DNA of 64,000 bases from Phreatobacter cathodiphilus (GCF_003008515.1 NZ_CP027668.1:3637001-3701000); one strand, 5' to 3'. Shown: positions 46,482 to 55,820, numbered from the stretch's first letter. Numbers and translations are program-made. Notes: generated from the sequence alone by a model not told the origin.

Positions 46482-49438
46482 GCGTCAACCGCCTCGCCTC
46501 CGGCGGTCTCGTCGACCGCGCAACGCCGCTCGGCTTCACCTTCGACGGCCGCCCGCTCACCGGCCTCGCCGGCGACACGCTGGCCTCGGCGCTGGTCGCC
46601 AACGGCATCCGCCTGGTCGGCCGCTCCTTCAAATACCACCGCCCCCGCGGCATCGTCTCCGCCGGCCCGGAGGAGCCCAACGCCCTGGTCGAGAAGGGCC
46701 GCGGCGCCTATCGCGAGCCCAACACCCGCGCCACCACCATCGAGCTCTATCCGGGTCTCGACGTCGCCAGCCAGAACCGCTGGCCCTCGCTGCGCTTCGA
46801 CATCCAGGCGCTGGGCCAGCTCGCCTCGCCGCTGCTCGGCGCCGGCTTCTACTACAAGACCTTCATGTGGCCGGCCGCCCTGTGGGAGAAGCTCTATGAG
46901 CCCGCCATCCGCCGCGCCGCGGGCCTCGGCCGCCTCTCCGGCGCACCCGACCCGGACACCTATGACAAGGCCTATGCCTTCTGCGACCTGCTGGTGATCG
47001 GCGCGGGGCCCGCCGGCCTGGCCGCCGCCCTCGCCGCCGGTCGGGCCGGGGCCCGCGTCATCCTGCTCGAACAGGACTTCGCCCTCGGGGGTCGCCTCCT
47101 CTCGGAAGACGTCGAGATCGACGGCATGCCGGGCCCGGTCTGGGTGCGCGAGGCGGAGGCCGAACTCGGCACGCTCGCCAACGTCCGCATCCTCACCCGC
47201 ACCGCCGCCTTCGGCCTCTATGACGGTGAGATCGGCGCGGTCCAGCGCCTGACCGACCATCTCGCCGTCGCTCCCGCAGGCCTGCCGCGCCAGCGCCTCT
47301 GGACCATCGTCCCCGCGCGGACGGTCCTCGCCGGCGGCGCCGTCGAACGACCGATCGTCTTCGGCGGCAACGACCGGCCCGGCGTCATGCTCGCCTCGGC
47401 CATGCGCACCTATGTCCGGCGCTTCGCCGCCCTTCCCGGCCGGCAGGTTGCGGTCTTCACCACCACCGACGACGGCTGGCGGACGGCCGCAGCCTTCGCC
47501 GCCGCCGGAGCTCCGGTCGCCGCGGTGATCGACGCCCGCCGCGAGGTGGCGCCGACCGTGCGGGCGCTCGCCGGCGACGCGCCGGTCTATCTCGGCGCCC
47601 GCGTCCTCGACGCCACGGGCGGCCAGGCCCTCACCGGCATCGAGGTGATCGGCGACCACGGCCGCCGCCGCATCGCCGTCGACGGCCTCGCGGTATCCGG
47701 CGGCTTCAATCCCGACGTCGCCATCGCCACCCATCTCGGCCACAAGCCGCGCTGGGCCGACGACATCGCCGCCTTCGTCATGGATGATATGCCGGCTAAC
47801 GTCTCCGTCGCCGGTTCCGCCGCGGGCCGCTTCACCCTCGCCGAGGCCTTGGCCGACGGAGCCCGTCTCGGCGCCGAGGCCGCCCGGGCTGGCGGCCGCG
47901 CGACGGTCGAAACCCCCGCCTGGCGCGCCAGCGACGAGACCTTCGCCGTTGCGGCGCTCTTCCATGTGGAGGGCGGCCGCGGCAAGGCCTTCGTCGACCT
48001 GCAGAACGACGTCACCGACAAGGACGTCGCCCAGTCCGTGCGCGAGGGTTTCGTCTCGGTCGAGCATCTGAAGCGCTACACGACGCTTGGCATGGCCACC
48101 GACCAGGGCCGCACCTCCGGCGTCAACGGCCTCGCCATCCTCGCCAGCCTCACCGGCCGCAGCATTCCCGAGACCGGCTCGACCCGTGCGCGGCCGCCGC
48201 ACGGCCCCGTCGCTATCGGCGCCTTCGCCGGCCTGCACACCGGCACCCATTTCAAGCCGACCCGCCTCACCGCCTCCCACGGCTGGGCGACGGAACAGGG
48301 CGCCGTCTTCGTCGAGGCCGGGCAGTGGCTGCGGGCCCAGTGGTTCCCCCGCCCCGGCGAGACCGACTGGCTTGCGAGCGTCACCCGCGAGGTGCAAGCG
48401 GTGCGCTCGGGCGTCGGCATCTGTGACGTCTCGACCCTCGGCAAGATCGCCCTCGCCGGGCCAGATGTCGGCGCCTTCCTCGACCGCGTCTATTGCAACA
48501 CCTTCTCGACGCTTCCCGTCGGCAAGGCCCGCTACGGCCTGATGCTGCGCGAAGACGGCTTCGTCATGGACGACGGCACCACGGCGCGGCTCGGCGAGGA
48601 CGAATGGGTCCTCTCCACTACCACGGTGAACGCCGGCAAGGTTATGCAGCACCTCGCCTTCTGCCATCAGGTCCTGTGGCCCGAGCTCGACGTGCAGATG
48701 GTCTCCGTCACCGAGCAATGGGCGCAGTTCGCCGTCGCGGGACCCCGCTCCCGCGAGCTCCTCGAGCGGCTGTTCGGCGCGGGCACCGACCTGTCGAACG
48801 CCGCCTTCCCCTATCTCGCCTGCGGCACCTTTGCGCTGGGCCCGACGCGGGCAAGGCTCTTCCGCCTCTCCTTCTCGGGCGAGCTTGCCTATGAGATCGC
48901 CGTTCCCGCCGGCTATGGCGATGCCCTCGTCCGGGCCCTGATGGAGGCGGGCGGCGACCTCGGCGTCACGCCCTACGGCACCGAAGCGCTCGCCGTCATG
49001 CGCGTCGAGAAGGGCCATGTCGCCGGCGCCGAACTCAACGGCCAGACGGTCGCCCGCGACCTCGGCCTCGGCCGCATGATGTCGAAGAAGAAGGACTATG
49101 TCGGCCGCCTCATGGCCGAGCGCGAGGCGCTGAACGACCCCGCGCGCCCGACCCTCGTCGGGCTGAAGCCGACGGTTGCGGGGGTGAGGCTGCGCGCCGG
49201 CGCCCATTTCCTCCCCCTCGGCGCCGCCGCCACGGCGGAGAACGACCAGGGCTACATGACCTCCACCGCCTTCAGCCCCAGCCTCGGCCACTGGATCGGC
49301 CTCGGCCTGCTCGCCAACGGCCCGCAGCGCATGGGCGAACAGATCCGCGCCTATGACCCCGTCCGCGGCGGCGATGTCGTCGTCGAGGTGGTGAACCCCG
49401 TCTTCGTCGACCCGGAAGGAGCCCGCCTCCATGGCTGA
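46478..49438 (+). CDS. soxA: Sarcosine oxidase subunit alpha
   Basis: A 986-aa subunit. The N-terminal part has the FTFDGRPLTGLAGDTLASAL domain typical of SoxA; LLVIGAGPAGLAAALAAGRAG (about 170-190) binds NAD; the C-terminal 370 residues are a GcvT-like aminomethyltransferase domain that binds tetrahydrofolate. It shares overlaps with soxD (ATGA) and soxG (8 bases). Length matches the family. Confidence 0.96.
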   Translation: MSVNRLASGGLVDRATPLGFTFDGRPLTGLAGDTLASALVANGIRLVGRSFKYHRPRGIVSAGPEEPNALVEKGRGAYREPNTRATTIELYPGLDVASQNRWPSLRFDIQALGQLASPLLGAGFYYKTFMWPAALWEKLYEPAIRRAAGLGRLSGAPDPDTYDKAYAFCDLLVIGAGPAGLAAALAAGRAGARVILLEQDFALGGRLLSEDVEIDGMPGPVWVREAEAELGTLANVRILTRTAAFGLYDGEIGAVQRLTDHLAVAPAGLPRQRLWTIVPARTVLAGGAVERPIVFGGNDRPGVMLASAMRTYVRRFAALPGRQVAVFTTTDDGWRTAAAFAAAGAPVAAVIDARREVAPTVRALAGDAPVYLGARVLDATGGQALTGIEVIGDHGRRRIAVDGLAVSGGFNPDVAIATHLGHKPRWADDIAAFVMDDMPANVSVAGSAAGRFTLAEALADGARLGAEAARAGGRATVETPAWRASDETFAVAALFHVEGGRGKAFVDLQNDVTDKDVAQSVREGFVSVEHLKRYTTLGMATDQGRTSGVNGLAILASLTGRSIPETGSTRARPPHGPVAIGAFAGLHTGTHFKPTRLTASHGWATEQGAVFVEAGQWLRAQWFPRPGETDWLASVTREVQAVRSGVGICDVSTLGKIALAGPDVGAFLDRVYCNTFSTLPVGKARYGLMLREDGFVMDDGTTARLGEDEWVLSTTTVNAGKVMQHLAFCHQVLWPELDVQMVSVTEQWAQFAVAGPRSRELLERLFGAGTDLSNAAFPYLACGTFALGPTRARLFRLSFSGELAYEIAVPAGYGDALVRALMEAGGDLGVTPYGTEALAVMRVEKGHVAGAELNGQTVARDLGLGRMMSKKKDYVGRLMAEREALNDPARPTLVGLKPTVAGVRLRAGAHFLPLGAAATAENDQGYMTSTAFSPSLGHWIGLGLLANGPQRMGEQIRAYDPVRGGDVVVEVVNPVFVDPEGARLHG

Positions 49439-50012
49439 TCTCGTCCACCATGGCGGCTTCGCCGGCCGGTCGCGCCGCGTCGGGACGGGCGCCGGCCTGC
49501 GCGCCGTCGAGCGCGCCGGCCTGGCGGCGGCCAGTGTCATCGCCCGCCGCGGCAAGGCGGACGAGGCCGCCTCCGCCCTCGGCAGGATGGCGGGGGCGGT
49601 GGTCGTGGACGGGCCGAAGCGGACATTTGGCGGTGGCCTCACCCTCCTCGGAACCGGACCGGGCGCCTGGCTCGTCCTCGCCGACCGGCCGATGCTGGTC
49701 GCCGAACTCATGGCGGCGCTGGCAGGCGTCGCGGCGGTCGTCGACCAGTCGGACGGCCAGGCCATCCTCGACCTGTCGGGACCGAACCTGGCGGAAGTGC
49801 TGGAAACGGGCGCGCGCCTCGACCTGCACCCCTCGCGCTTCGCGACGGACGACGTGGCGGTCACGGCGATCGCCCATATCGGCGTCACGCTCTGGATGGC
49901 GGAGGATCGCGCCACCGTGACGCTGGCGGCGCCGCGCAGCTATGCCGCCAGCCTCCTGCACTGGCTGGACGCTTCGGCCCGGCCCTTCGGCCTCGCCCTC
50001 GAAACCGACTGA
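49431..50012 (+). CDS. soxG: Sarcosine oxidase subunit gamma
   Basis: A 193-aa subunit; the family is weakly conserved but the position after soxA and the ending (ITLWM-like GVTLWMAEDRATVTLAAPRS...LLHWLDASA) identify it. ATG 49431 overlaps the soxA end. Last gene of the operon. No folate or glycine genes follow, unlike many sox loci. Confidence 0.92.
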   Translation: MADLVHHGGFAGRSRRVGTGAGLRAVERAGLAAASVIARRGKADEAASALGRMAGAVVVDGPKRTFGGGLTLLGTGPGAWLVLADRPMLVAELMAALAGVAAVVDQSDGQAILDLSGPNLAEVLETGARLDLHPSRFATDDVAVTAIAHIGVTLWMAEDRATVTLAAPRSYAASLLHWLDASARPFGLALETD

Positions 50013-50024
50013 GGGCTCTCGCCG

Positions 50025-51446
50025 TCAGCGGATCAGCGTCATGCAGCGCGCCATGGCCGGCCACAGCCGCTCGCCGTCGGGGATCGGCAGCACCACCTCG
50101 CCGTCGGGCGTCTGGATCACCAGCTCGCCCGCAGTCTCGATGCCCGACTGGAAGTTGCGGGCGGTCATGAGACGCGCCCAGGGGCCGAAGCCCTCGTCCA
50201 CCACCTGTGCGGGGAAGGTGTAGCTGCGGGTATTCGCCCCGAACTGGATCTGCACCCGGAAGCGCGGCGGGAAGCGGGACATGTCGCCGCCGTCGCGGAA
50301 TTCGATGATGGCGTTGCGGTTGTCGACGCCGAAGCGGACGTTGTTCACCGACGGGTCGGTGCTGTCGACGATGCAGCCGAGGGTGCGGCGCCCCGCCGGC
50401 TCGTCGGACAGGCGGCGAACCTCCCAGACACCGGCGCGGGCGAAATTGAAGCGGTAGGCGTCGCCCTGCCGCTGCGGCGAGGCCGGCGGCGCCATGGCGA
50501 CGGGAGGAGGCGGCGGCGCACGGCGGCGCTCCTCGACCTGCGGCTGCGCCCTGCCGAGCGCCGCCGTGGGATCGGGACCGTAGCTCGTGATGCAGCCGTC
50601 CACTGCGGCCTCCGCCTCGCCGAAAGTGGTCAGGTCATAGCTGCGCGTTTCGCCCGAGCTGGCGAACTGCACCTGCATCGAGGCCACCTCGCTCAAGCCG
50701 GAATAGACCTCGTCGGTCAGATCGACGGCGACCCGCGTGCCGCCGTGGCGCGCTTGCAGCTCGACCGGCTGCCGGCCTTCCAGGGTGATCGTCAGCGTGT
50801 CCTCTGCACCTTCGGGCGCCCGGTTCCCCGGAATGGACAAGACACGCCGCAGTTCGGCGCCCGGATAGTAGCTGACGCGCAGCCCCTCGTCGCTCGGACC
50901 GTCGGCGACACAGCGCAGCAGGCGATTGCCCCGCATCTCGCGCGACACGGTGAAACGGCCCGGGGGCGCATCCATGCGGATCATGCGCGTCTGCGGCGCG
51001 GGCGGCGGCGAACGGTCCGGCCCCTCTGCAAGGGCATCCCGCGGCCCCCTGAACTCCCCGCCGAAGGAACCGCCGCCGGGGCCGGGGCGGCCGCCGTCTC
51101 GCGACGGACGCTGGCCGACGCTCCAGGCGCAGATCCGGCTCGTGCGATCCACCCAGCACGCGCCCTCGCGGCGCACGTCCCAGACGAGCGCCTCCCGCGA
51201 GCGGGGCGAGTTGTCCACGTAGGAGGCGCGACCCTCGCGGCTCCCGGGATCCACCATCACCTGCACCTCGACCGATCCGGCGGTGATGGTGAAGTCGCCG
51301 CCGGATCCCGGCCGGAACTCGCAGGGGCCATCCATGCGCACCCGTCCTTCGAGCACCACGAGGCAGTCCGCGGGGCGTGCCTCGGCTGCGGCACCCGCGA
51401 GCAGAAGAACGATGGCGGCACAGCCGCCGAGCATAGGGGCTTTCAT
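50025..51446 (-). CDS. Secreted hypothetical protein with a duplicated domain
   Basis: A 473-aa exported protein of unknown function. It has a signal peptide (1-24, ending AEARPADC). Three regions follow: an N-terminal part (about 25-115) with six-or-so cysteines, then two related copies, about 155-290 and about 330-460. The copies share GCI/RCV-x-D, then a beta-rich stretch ending QVQFASSGETRSYDL in the first and QIQFGANTRSYTFP in the second, joined by Pro-rich linkers. ATG 51446 is used; the TTG upstream at 51464 is not. It is convergent with soxG, 12 bases away. Confidence 0.8.
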   Translation of the reverse strand: MKAPMLGGCAAIVLLLAGAAAEARPADCLVVLEGRVRMDGPCEFRPGSGGDFTITAGSVEVQVMVDPGSREGRASYVDNSPRSREALVWDVRREGACWVDRTSRICAWSVGQRPSRDGGRPGPGGGSFGGEFRGPRDALAEGPDRSPPPAPQTRMIRMDAPPGRFTVSREMRGNRLLRCVADGPSDEGLRVSYYPGAELRRVLSIPGNRAPEGAEDTLTITLEGRQPVELQARHGGTRVAVDLTDEVYSGLSEVASMQVQFASSGETRSYDLTTFGEAEAAVDGCITSYGPDPTAALGRAQPQVEERRRAPPPPPVAMAPPASPQRQGDAYRFNFARAGVWEVRRLSDEPAGRRTLGCIVDSTDPSVNNVRFGVDNRNAIIEFRDGGDMSRFPPRFRVQIQFGANTRSYTFPAQVVDEGFGPWARLMTARNFQSGIETAGELVIQTPDGEVVLPIPDGERLWPAMARCMTLIR

Positions 51447-51817
51447 GGCAGGGGTTCCGGGCAATCACAGGCCGTCGGCGTCGTCCGCAGGGGGACACCG
51501 GAGACCCGGCGCCGAGCTTACTTTACGTTAACGGAAGCCCCTACTCCGGTACACACGTAGAATTCCCGATGACCGGCCGCGCGCGTCCGGCGGATGCGGA
51601 TGCGGCCCTCGACGAGGCGGGCGCCGATGACGCCCGGCCCGCCGCAGACGAGCTATGCGGCCTGAGGCATCTTGCAATTTCGGCTCGGCCCTTGGAGGCT
51701 CCCCGCCATCGCGACGACGTTCCGCGGTCCGCTCGACCGGATCAGCCCAAGGGAACGCGGCGCGAAACGCGCAGTGCGCGGTCGGGATGCGGGTTTCCGC
51801 ATCCGAAGGGAGGACGA
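51447..51817. other. Divergent intergenic region with a leader hairpin
   Basis: 371 bases between the secreted-protein gene and the NitT/TauT-type operon. The promoter-proximal AT-rich part is at about 51515-51570. A perfect eight-pair hairpin GGATGCGG-GTTT-CCGCATCC at 51785-51804 ends six bases before the GGGAGG ribosome site of the first permease, so it could modulate translation. An ATG at 51569 is in frame with the permease but the intervening residues look non-coding. No known riboswitch is recognised. Confidence 0.45.
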
Positions 51818-52594
51818 ATGGAACGGACAAGCCGCCTCGGGGCGGCGCTGATCTTTGTCGCGCCGCTCGCCGTGCTGGTCGTCGTCTGGGCCGTTCTGGT
51901 GCCGGCTCTCGGCGTCCGCCCGCAGATCTTCCCCGGCGTCGCGGCCGTGGGACGGGCCGGAATCGACGGCATCCTCGACGGCTCGCTCCTGCGTCACGTT
52001 GCCGCCAGTATCTCCCGCGTCGCCATCGGCACGGTGCTGGCGGTGCTGGTCGCCGTGCCCCTCGGCATCCTGATGGGGGTGAGCCGCGGCGTCTCCGCCT
52101 TCCTGACGCCGCTGATGCGCTTCTTCTCCGTGCTGGCCGGCATCGCCTGGATTCCCATCGCCACCCTGTGGTTCGGCTACGGCTTCGGCGCCATCGTCTT
52201 CGTCATCTTCAACGCCGTCTTCTTCGTCGTCGCCTACAACACCCTGCTCGGCGTCTCGACCATCCCCATGCCGCTGCGCCATGCGGCGGCCTCGCTCGGC
52301 GCCGGGCGTGCCGCGATGCTCACCGACGTGCTGCTGCCAGGCGCATTGCCCAACATCGTCACCGGAATCCGCACCGGTCTCGGCTTCGCCTGGCGCGGCC
52401 TCATCGCGGCCGAGATGATCGCGACCGATGTCGGCCTCGGCTACATGCTCTTCGTCGCCCGCGACTTCTACCAGACCGAGGTCATCGTCCTCGGCATGAT
52501 CGTCATCGGCACCATCTGGCTGCTGATCGACCGGCTGATCCTGGTGCCGCTCGAGCGCGCCACCATCGAGCGCTGGGGGCTGGTCAGCCCATGA
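51818..52594 (+). CDS. NitT/TauT-type ABC transporter permease
   Basis: A 258-aa SsuC/TauC-like permease with about six hydrophobic segments. The coupling motif is HAAASLGAGRAAMLTDVLLPGALPNIVTGIRTGLGFAWRGLIAAEM (an EAA-type loop). ATG 51818 has GGGAGG five bases upstream; longer in-frame starts are rejected. Its stop overlaps the next permease (ATGA). Confidence 0.92.
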   Translation: MERTSRLGAALIFVAPLAVLVVVWAVLVPALGVRPQIFPGVAAVGRAGIDGILDGSLLRHVAASISRVAIGTVLAVLVAVPLGILMGVSRGVSAFLTPLMRFFSVLAGIAWIPIATLWFGYGFGAIVFVIFNAVFFVVAYNTLLGVSTIPMPLRHAAASLGAGRAAMLTDVLLPGALPNIVTGIRTGLGFAWRGLIAAEMIATDVGLGYMLFVARDFYQTEVIVLGMIVIGTIWLLIDRLILVPLERATIERWGLVSP

Positions 52595-53397
52595 ATGCCC
52601 TCCTCGCCCTGTGGAGCCTCTTGCTCAGGACCTCGGTGAAATGGCCGGTCCTGCGGACGCTGGCGCCCTTCGTGCCGGTCGTCGCCCTCTGGTGGGCGGT
52701 GGCCGCCTGGGGACCCTTCCCCCCCGCCTTCTTCCCTTCCCCGCCCGACGTCTGGGCCAAATTCGTGACGCTGATGGAGAAGGGCATCCTGCCCGAATAT
52801 CTCGGCGACAGCGTCGGACGGCTCGCCATCGGCGCGGCGGTCGGCATCGGCCTCGGCGTGCCATTGGGGCTGTGGGTGGGCTTGAGCAAGCGCGCCCACC
52901 GCGCCCTCTGGCCGGTGCTGCTGTTCTTCCAGGCCATCGGCGACATCGCCTGGCTGCCGATCCTCATCATCTGGTTCGGCTTCGGCCTGACCACCATGAC
53001 CTTCGTCATCGTCTACACCGTGCTGTTTCCGGTGATCCTCAACACGGTGCTCGGGGTGCGCTCGGTGCGCATCGAGCTGCATCGCGCCGCCCAGAGCCTC
53101 GGCGCACCGCCCTGGCGCATCCTCACCGAGGTGGTGGTGCCCGGCGCGCTGCCCAACATCATGACCGGGCTGCGCAACGGCCTCGGCTACGGCTGGCGCG
53201 CGCTGATCGCCGCCGAGATGATCGTCGGCACCAGCGGCATCGGCTTCCTCATGTTCGACGCGCGCCGCGCCGGCTCGGTCACCGAAATCGTGCTGGGCAT
53301 GATCGTGCTCGGCATCCTCTGGTACATCGTCGATGCCTGGGTGCTCGCTCCCATCGAGCAGGCCACCGGGCGGCGCTGGGGATTGGTCACGCAGTGA
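52591..53397 (+). CDS. NitT/TauT-type ABC transporter permease (second subunit)
   Basis: A 268-aa permease of the same family with the EAA-type loop RAAQSLGAPPWRILTEVVVPGALPNIMTGLRNGLGYGWRALIAAEM. It is a diverged paralogue of the first permease; most NitT/TauT systems have a single permease gene, so this one probably forms a heterodimeric channel. It overlaps the ATPase start (GTGA). Confidence 0.92.
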   Translation: MNALLALWSLLLRTSVKWPVLRTLAPFVPVVALWWAVAAWGPFPPAFFPSPPDVWAKFVTLMEKGILPEYLGDSVGRLAIGAAVGIGLGVPLGLWVGLSKRAHRALWPVLLFFQAIGDIAWLPILIIWFGFGLTTMTFVIVYTVLFPVILNTVLGVRSVRIELHRAAQSLGAPPWRILTEVVVPGALPNIMTGLRNGLGYGWRALIAAEMIVGTSGIGFLMFDARRAGSVTEIVLGMIVLGILWYIVDAWVLAPIEQATGRRWGLVTQ

Positions 53398-54152
53398 AGT
53401 CGCTCAGCCTGAAGAACCTCGCGAAGACCTATTTCGACGCCTACAAGGGCGAGCACGTCACCGCCATCCGCGACGTGTCGCTGGAGGTGCCGGCGGGCGA
53501 GTTCGTCTCCATCGTCGGTCCCTCGGGCTGCGGCAAGTCGACCATCCTCAACATGGTGGCGGGCTTCATCCCCCATTCCGGCGGCCACATCCTCGTCGGC
53601 GGCGAGCCGGTGAAGGGACCGGGCCCCGACCGCGGTGTCGTCTTCCAGTCCTTCGCGCTCTTTCCCTGGAAGACCGTGCTCGACAACGTCGGCTTCGGCC
53701 CGAAGATGCGCGGCGTACCGAAGGCGGAGCGCGACGCCATCGCCCGCGAATATCTGGCGCTGGCCGGCCTCTCCCATGCCGCGGACCGCTACCCCACCGA
53801 ACTCTCCGGCGGCATGCAGCAACGCGTCGGCGTCGTCCGGGCGCTGGCCAACGAGCCCGACGTTCTCTTGATGGACGAGCCCTTCGCCAGCGTCGACGCC
53901 CAGACCCGCATGACGCTGCAGGACGAGCTCTCCCGCATCTGGGAGGAGCGCCGCCCGACCGTCGTCTTCATCACCCATGACGTTCCCGAGGCGGTCTTCC
54001 TCGCCAACCGGGTGGTGGTGCTGTCGAAAGGCAAGGTGCTGGCCGAGGTCGACGTGCCGATCAGCCGCCCGCGGGTCTGGGACCGGCTGGTCTCCGACGA
54101 CCGGTTCAAGGACATCTCCAATCAGGTCCTGGCGCTGGTGAGGTCGGCATGA
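53394..54152 (+). CDS. NitT/TauT-type ABC transporter ATP-binding protein
   Basis: A 252-aa ATPase with Walker A GPSGCGKST, Q-loop VFQSFALFPWKTV, signature LSGGMQQRV, Walker B VLLMDEPFASVD and H-loop ITHDVPEAVFLA, the SsuB/TauB variants. GTG 53394 is used because it couples with the preceding gene and gives MKSLSLKNLAKTY. Confidence 0.93.
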   Translation: MKSLSLKNLAKTYFDAYKGEHVTAIRDVSLEVPAGEFVSIVGPSGCGKSTILNMVAGFIPHSGGHILVGGEPVKGPGPDRGVVFQSFALFPWKTVLDNVGFGPKMRGVPKAERDAIAREYLALAGLSHAADRYPTELSGGMQQRVGVVRALANEPDVLLMDEPFASVDAQTRMTLQDELSRIWEERRPTVVFITHDVPEAVFLANRVVVLSKGKVLAEVDVPISRPRVWDRLVSDDRFKDISNQVLALVRSA

Positions 54153-54478
54153 GGCTCCTCCGCCAGGCCCTCGGTTCCAGGCGCGGCCTGATCCTGATCG
54201 GGCTCGGCGCGGCCTGGCTTCTCTGGCAGGCCTGGATCTTCGCCACGGCGCCGGCCAAGATCGCCGCCGGATTTCCCGACCGCCAGCGCATCAACGCGCT
54301 CATCACGCTCCCCTTCGCGCCGGAGCGTTTCCACATCCTCGTGTTCCAGCGCTACGGCCGTGTCTCCGGCACGGACGGCACCCGCGTGGAACTGCGCGGC
54401 ATCGACAGAAGCCAACTCGGCGCCATCGCCCGGCACTACTGGGTGAGGCGGATAGAGCCACTGCAACAGGGAGGATGA
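54149..54478 (+). CDS. Small membrane protein embedded in the ABC operon
   Basis: A 109-aa protein with one hydrophobic segment (about 13-35, RGLILIGLGAAWLLWQAWIFATA) and a polar C-terminal domain of about 70 residues (RINALITLPFAPERFHILVFQRYGRV...). It overlaps the ATPase stop (ATGA) and ends just before the binding-protein gene, so it is translated with the transporter. No family is recognised; an accessory subunit or assembly factor is a guess. Confidence 0.75.
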   Translation: MRLLRQALGSRRGLILIGLGAAWLLWQAWIFATAPAKIAAGFPDRQRINALITLPFAPERFHILVFQRYGRVSGTDGTRVELRGIDRSQLGAIARHYWVRRIEPLQQGG

Positions 54479-54480
54479 CC

Positions 54481-55539
54481 ATGATCACGAGACGAACGGC
54501 CCTTGCCGGCACGCTGCTCGCAGCCCCGGCGCTCGCCTATGCCCAGCAGATGACCAAGCTCAAGGCCGGCATGGTCACCGGCATCGACCAGATCGGCCTG
54601 CCCATCGCCCTCGAACGCGGCTTCTTCGAGAAACAGGGCCTCGACGTCGACATCGCCCGCCCCTACGCCACCGGCGTCGACGCCCTCAACGCGCTTCAGG
54701 CCGGCGAGAGCAACATCGTCCAGGTCGGCGTGCCGATGATCGGCGCGGTGGTGCGCGGCATGGACCTCGTCGCCCTCGCCAATTATTCCGGCAAGGCGAC
54801 GGCCCGCGGCTCCGACGCCACCATGGCGCTGGTGGCGCGCGGCGATTCCGGCATCACCAAGGGCAATCTCGCCAGCCTCAAGGGCAAGCGGATCGCCGCC
54901 TCCTTCGGCACCATCAACCACCTCTACATCCTGGCGCTGCTGGAGAAGGGTGGCCTCGCGCCCGGCGACGTGACCCTGGTCAACACGCCGCCGCCCGACA
55001 TGACGGTCGCCTTGCTCGCCAAGGGCATCGACGCCTTCGTCGGCTGGGACCCCTGGCCCATCGTGGCGCTGAAGGACGTGCCCGGTGCGGTGGAGATCAT
55101 CCGCGGCGGCGACGCCATCGCCTATGTCGGCTTCAACGTGGGCCTGAGGCCCTGGGTGGCGGCCAACGGCCCGACCATCGAGAAGTTCCTGGTCGCCGTC
55201 TCCGAGGCCGACCAGTGGATGCGCAAGAACCCCAAGCCCGCGGCGCAGGTCGCCACCCGCTGGATCCCCGGCCTCAGGCAGGAGATCGCCGAGGCGGCCA
55301 TGGAGTTCAACATCCAGCAGGCCGACCGGCGTCTGTCGGCGAACAACTACCGCGCCATGCACGAAGCCCTCGACCGATTGCACCGGCTCGGGTTCCTGCG
55401 CGCGACCTTCGACGTCAACAAGCACTTCGAGCCGAAGCACATGGTGAAGGTGATGCAGGACCACCCGGCCCTGTTCAGCGATCTCCCGCCGATCCCGGCC
55501 GACGCGGCCATCGGTCCAGGCTTCGTCTTCAAGCCCTGA
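54481..55539 (+). CDS. NitT/TauT-type periplasmic substrate-binding protein
   Basis: A 352-aa ABC receptor. MITRRTALAGTLLAAPALAYAQ is a signal peptide with a twin arginine; KLKAGMVTGIDQIGLPIALERGFFEKQGLDVD is the SsuA/TauA-type opening. LKGKRIAASFGTINHLYI follows. ATG 54481 is chosen since AGGGAGG is then six bases upstream; ATG 54475 abuts the ribosome site. Ligand unknown (sulphonates, nitrate-like anions, pyrimidines or others). Confidence 0.9.
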   Translation: MITRRTALAGTLLAAPALAYAQQMTKLKAGMVTGIDQIGLPIALERGFFEKQGLDVDIARPYATGVDALNALQAGESNIVQVGVPMIGAVVRGMDLVALANYSGKATARGSDATMALVARGDSGITKGNLASLKGKRIAASFGTINHLYILALLEKGGLAPGDVTLVNTPPPDMTVALLAKGIDAFVGWDPWPIVALKDVPGAVEIIRGGDAIAYVGFNVGLRPWVAANGPTIEKFLVAVSEADQWMRKNPKPAAQVATRWIPGLRQEIAEAAMEFNIQQADRRLSANNYRAMHEALDRLHRLGFLRATFDVNKHFEPKHMVKVMQDHPALFSDLPPIPADAAIGPGFVFKP

Positions 55540-55582
55540 CCTGTCCGCGGCTTCAGGCTCTCGCCTGTTGCGAGCATGACCC

Positions 55583-55612
55583 GCCCGGGGCCTCCGCGAG
55601 GAGGCTCCGGGC
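55583..55612 (+). terminator. Hairpin terminator after the NitT/TauT operon
   Basis: A 13-pair stem GCCCGGGGCCTCC / GGAGGCTCCGGGC with loop GCGA, 44 bases after the binding-protein stop. The T-run is weak (GCTGCGTTT). Confidence 0.65.
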
Positions 55613-55805
55613 GCTGCGTTTCGGAGCAGAACCCGGCCCGGCAGAGCGTCGGCTGCAACCAGGGCGGCATGACGGGCCGGCCTGACACCCGCCGTCGCTG
55701 GCCAAACCCCGGCGGAACGTCACATCGGACAATGTCCGGCAGGAATCAGTAAATTACCTCAGGTTGCATCGGAGCGGCGATGCAAGGGAGATGTTGATAG
55801 ATGAA

Positions 55806-55820
55806 TTAACGTTTCCTTAA
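55806..55820. promoter_or_regulatory. Full CtrA-type box
   Basis: TTAACGTTTCCTTAA is a perfect TTAA-N7-TTAA, the binding consensus of the alphaproteobacterial cell-cycle regulator CtrA. It lies about 330 bases before the small secreted-protein gene. Confidence 0.6.

Noticed and set aside
46430-49915. 1161-codon open frame on the minus strand across soxA and soxG
   Set aside because: It is the antisense shadow of high-G+C codon use; the plus strand encodes recognisable sarcosine oxidase subunits, and the minus translation is low complexity.
51518-51531. CtrA-like TTAC...TTAA
   Set aside because: The spacer is six bases and one half-site is imperfect, so it falls short of the consensus.
51569-51817. 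N-terminal extension of the first NitT/TauT permease from ATG 51569
   Set aside because: The extension is Arg/Pro/Asp-rich with no membrane segment, while ATG 51818 has a strong ribosome site and the usual permease start.
51447-51817. TPP or other known riboswitch before the ABC operon
   Set aside because: A hairpin is present, but I could not find the conserved core of any known class.
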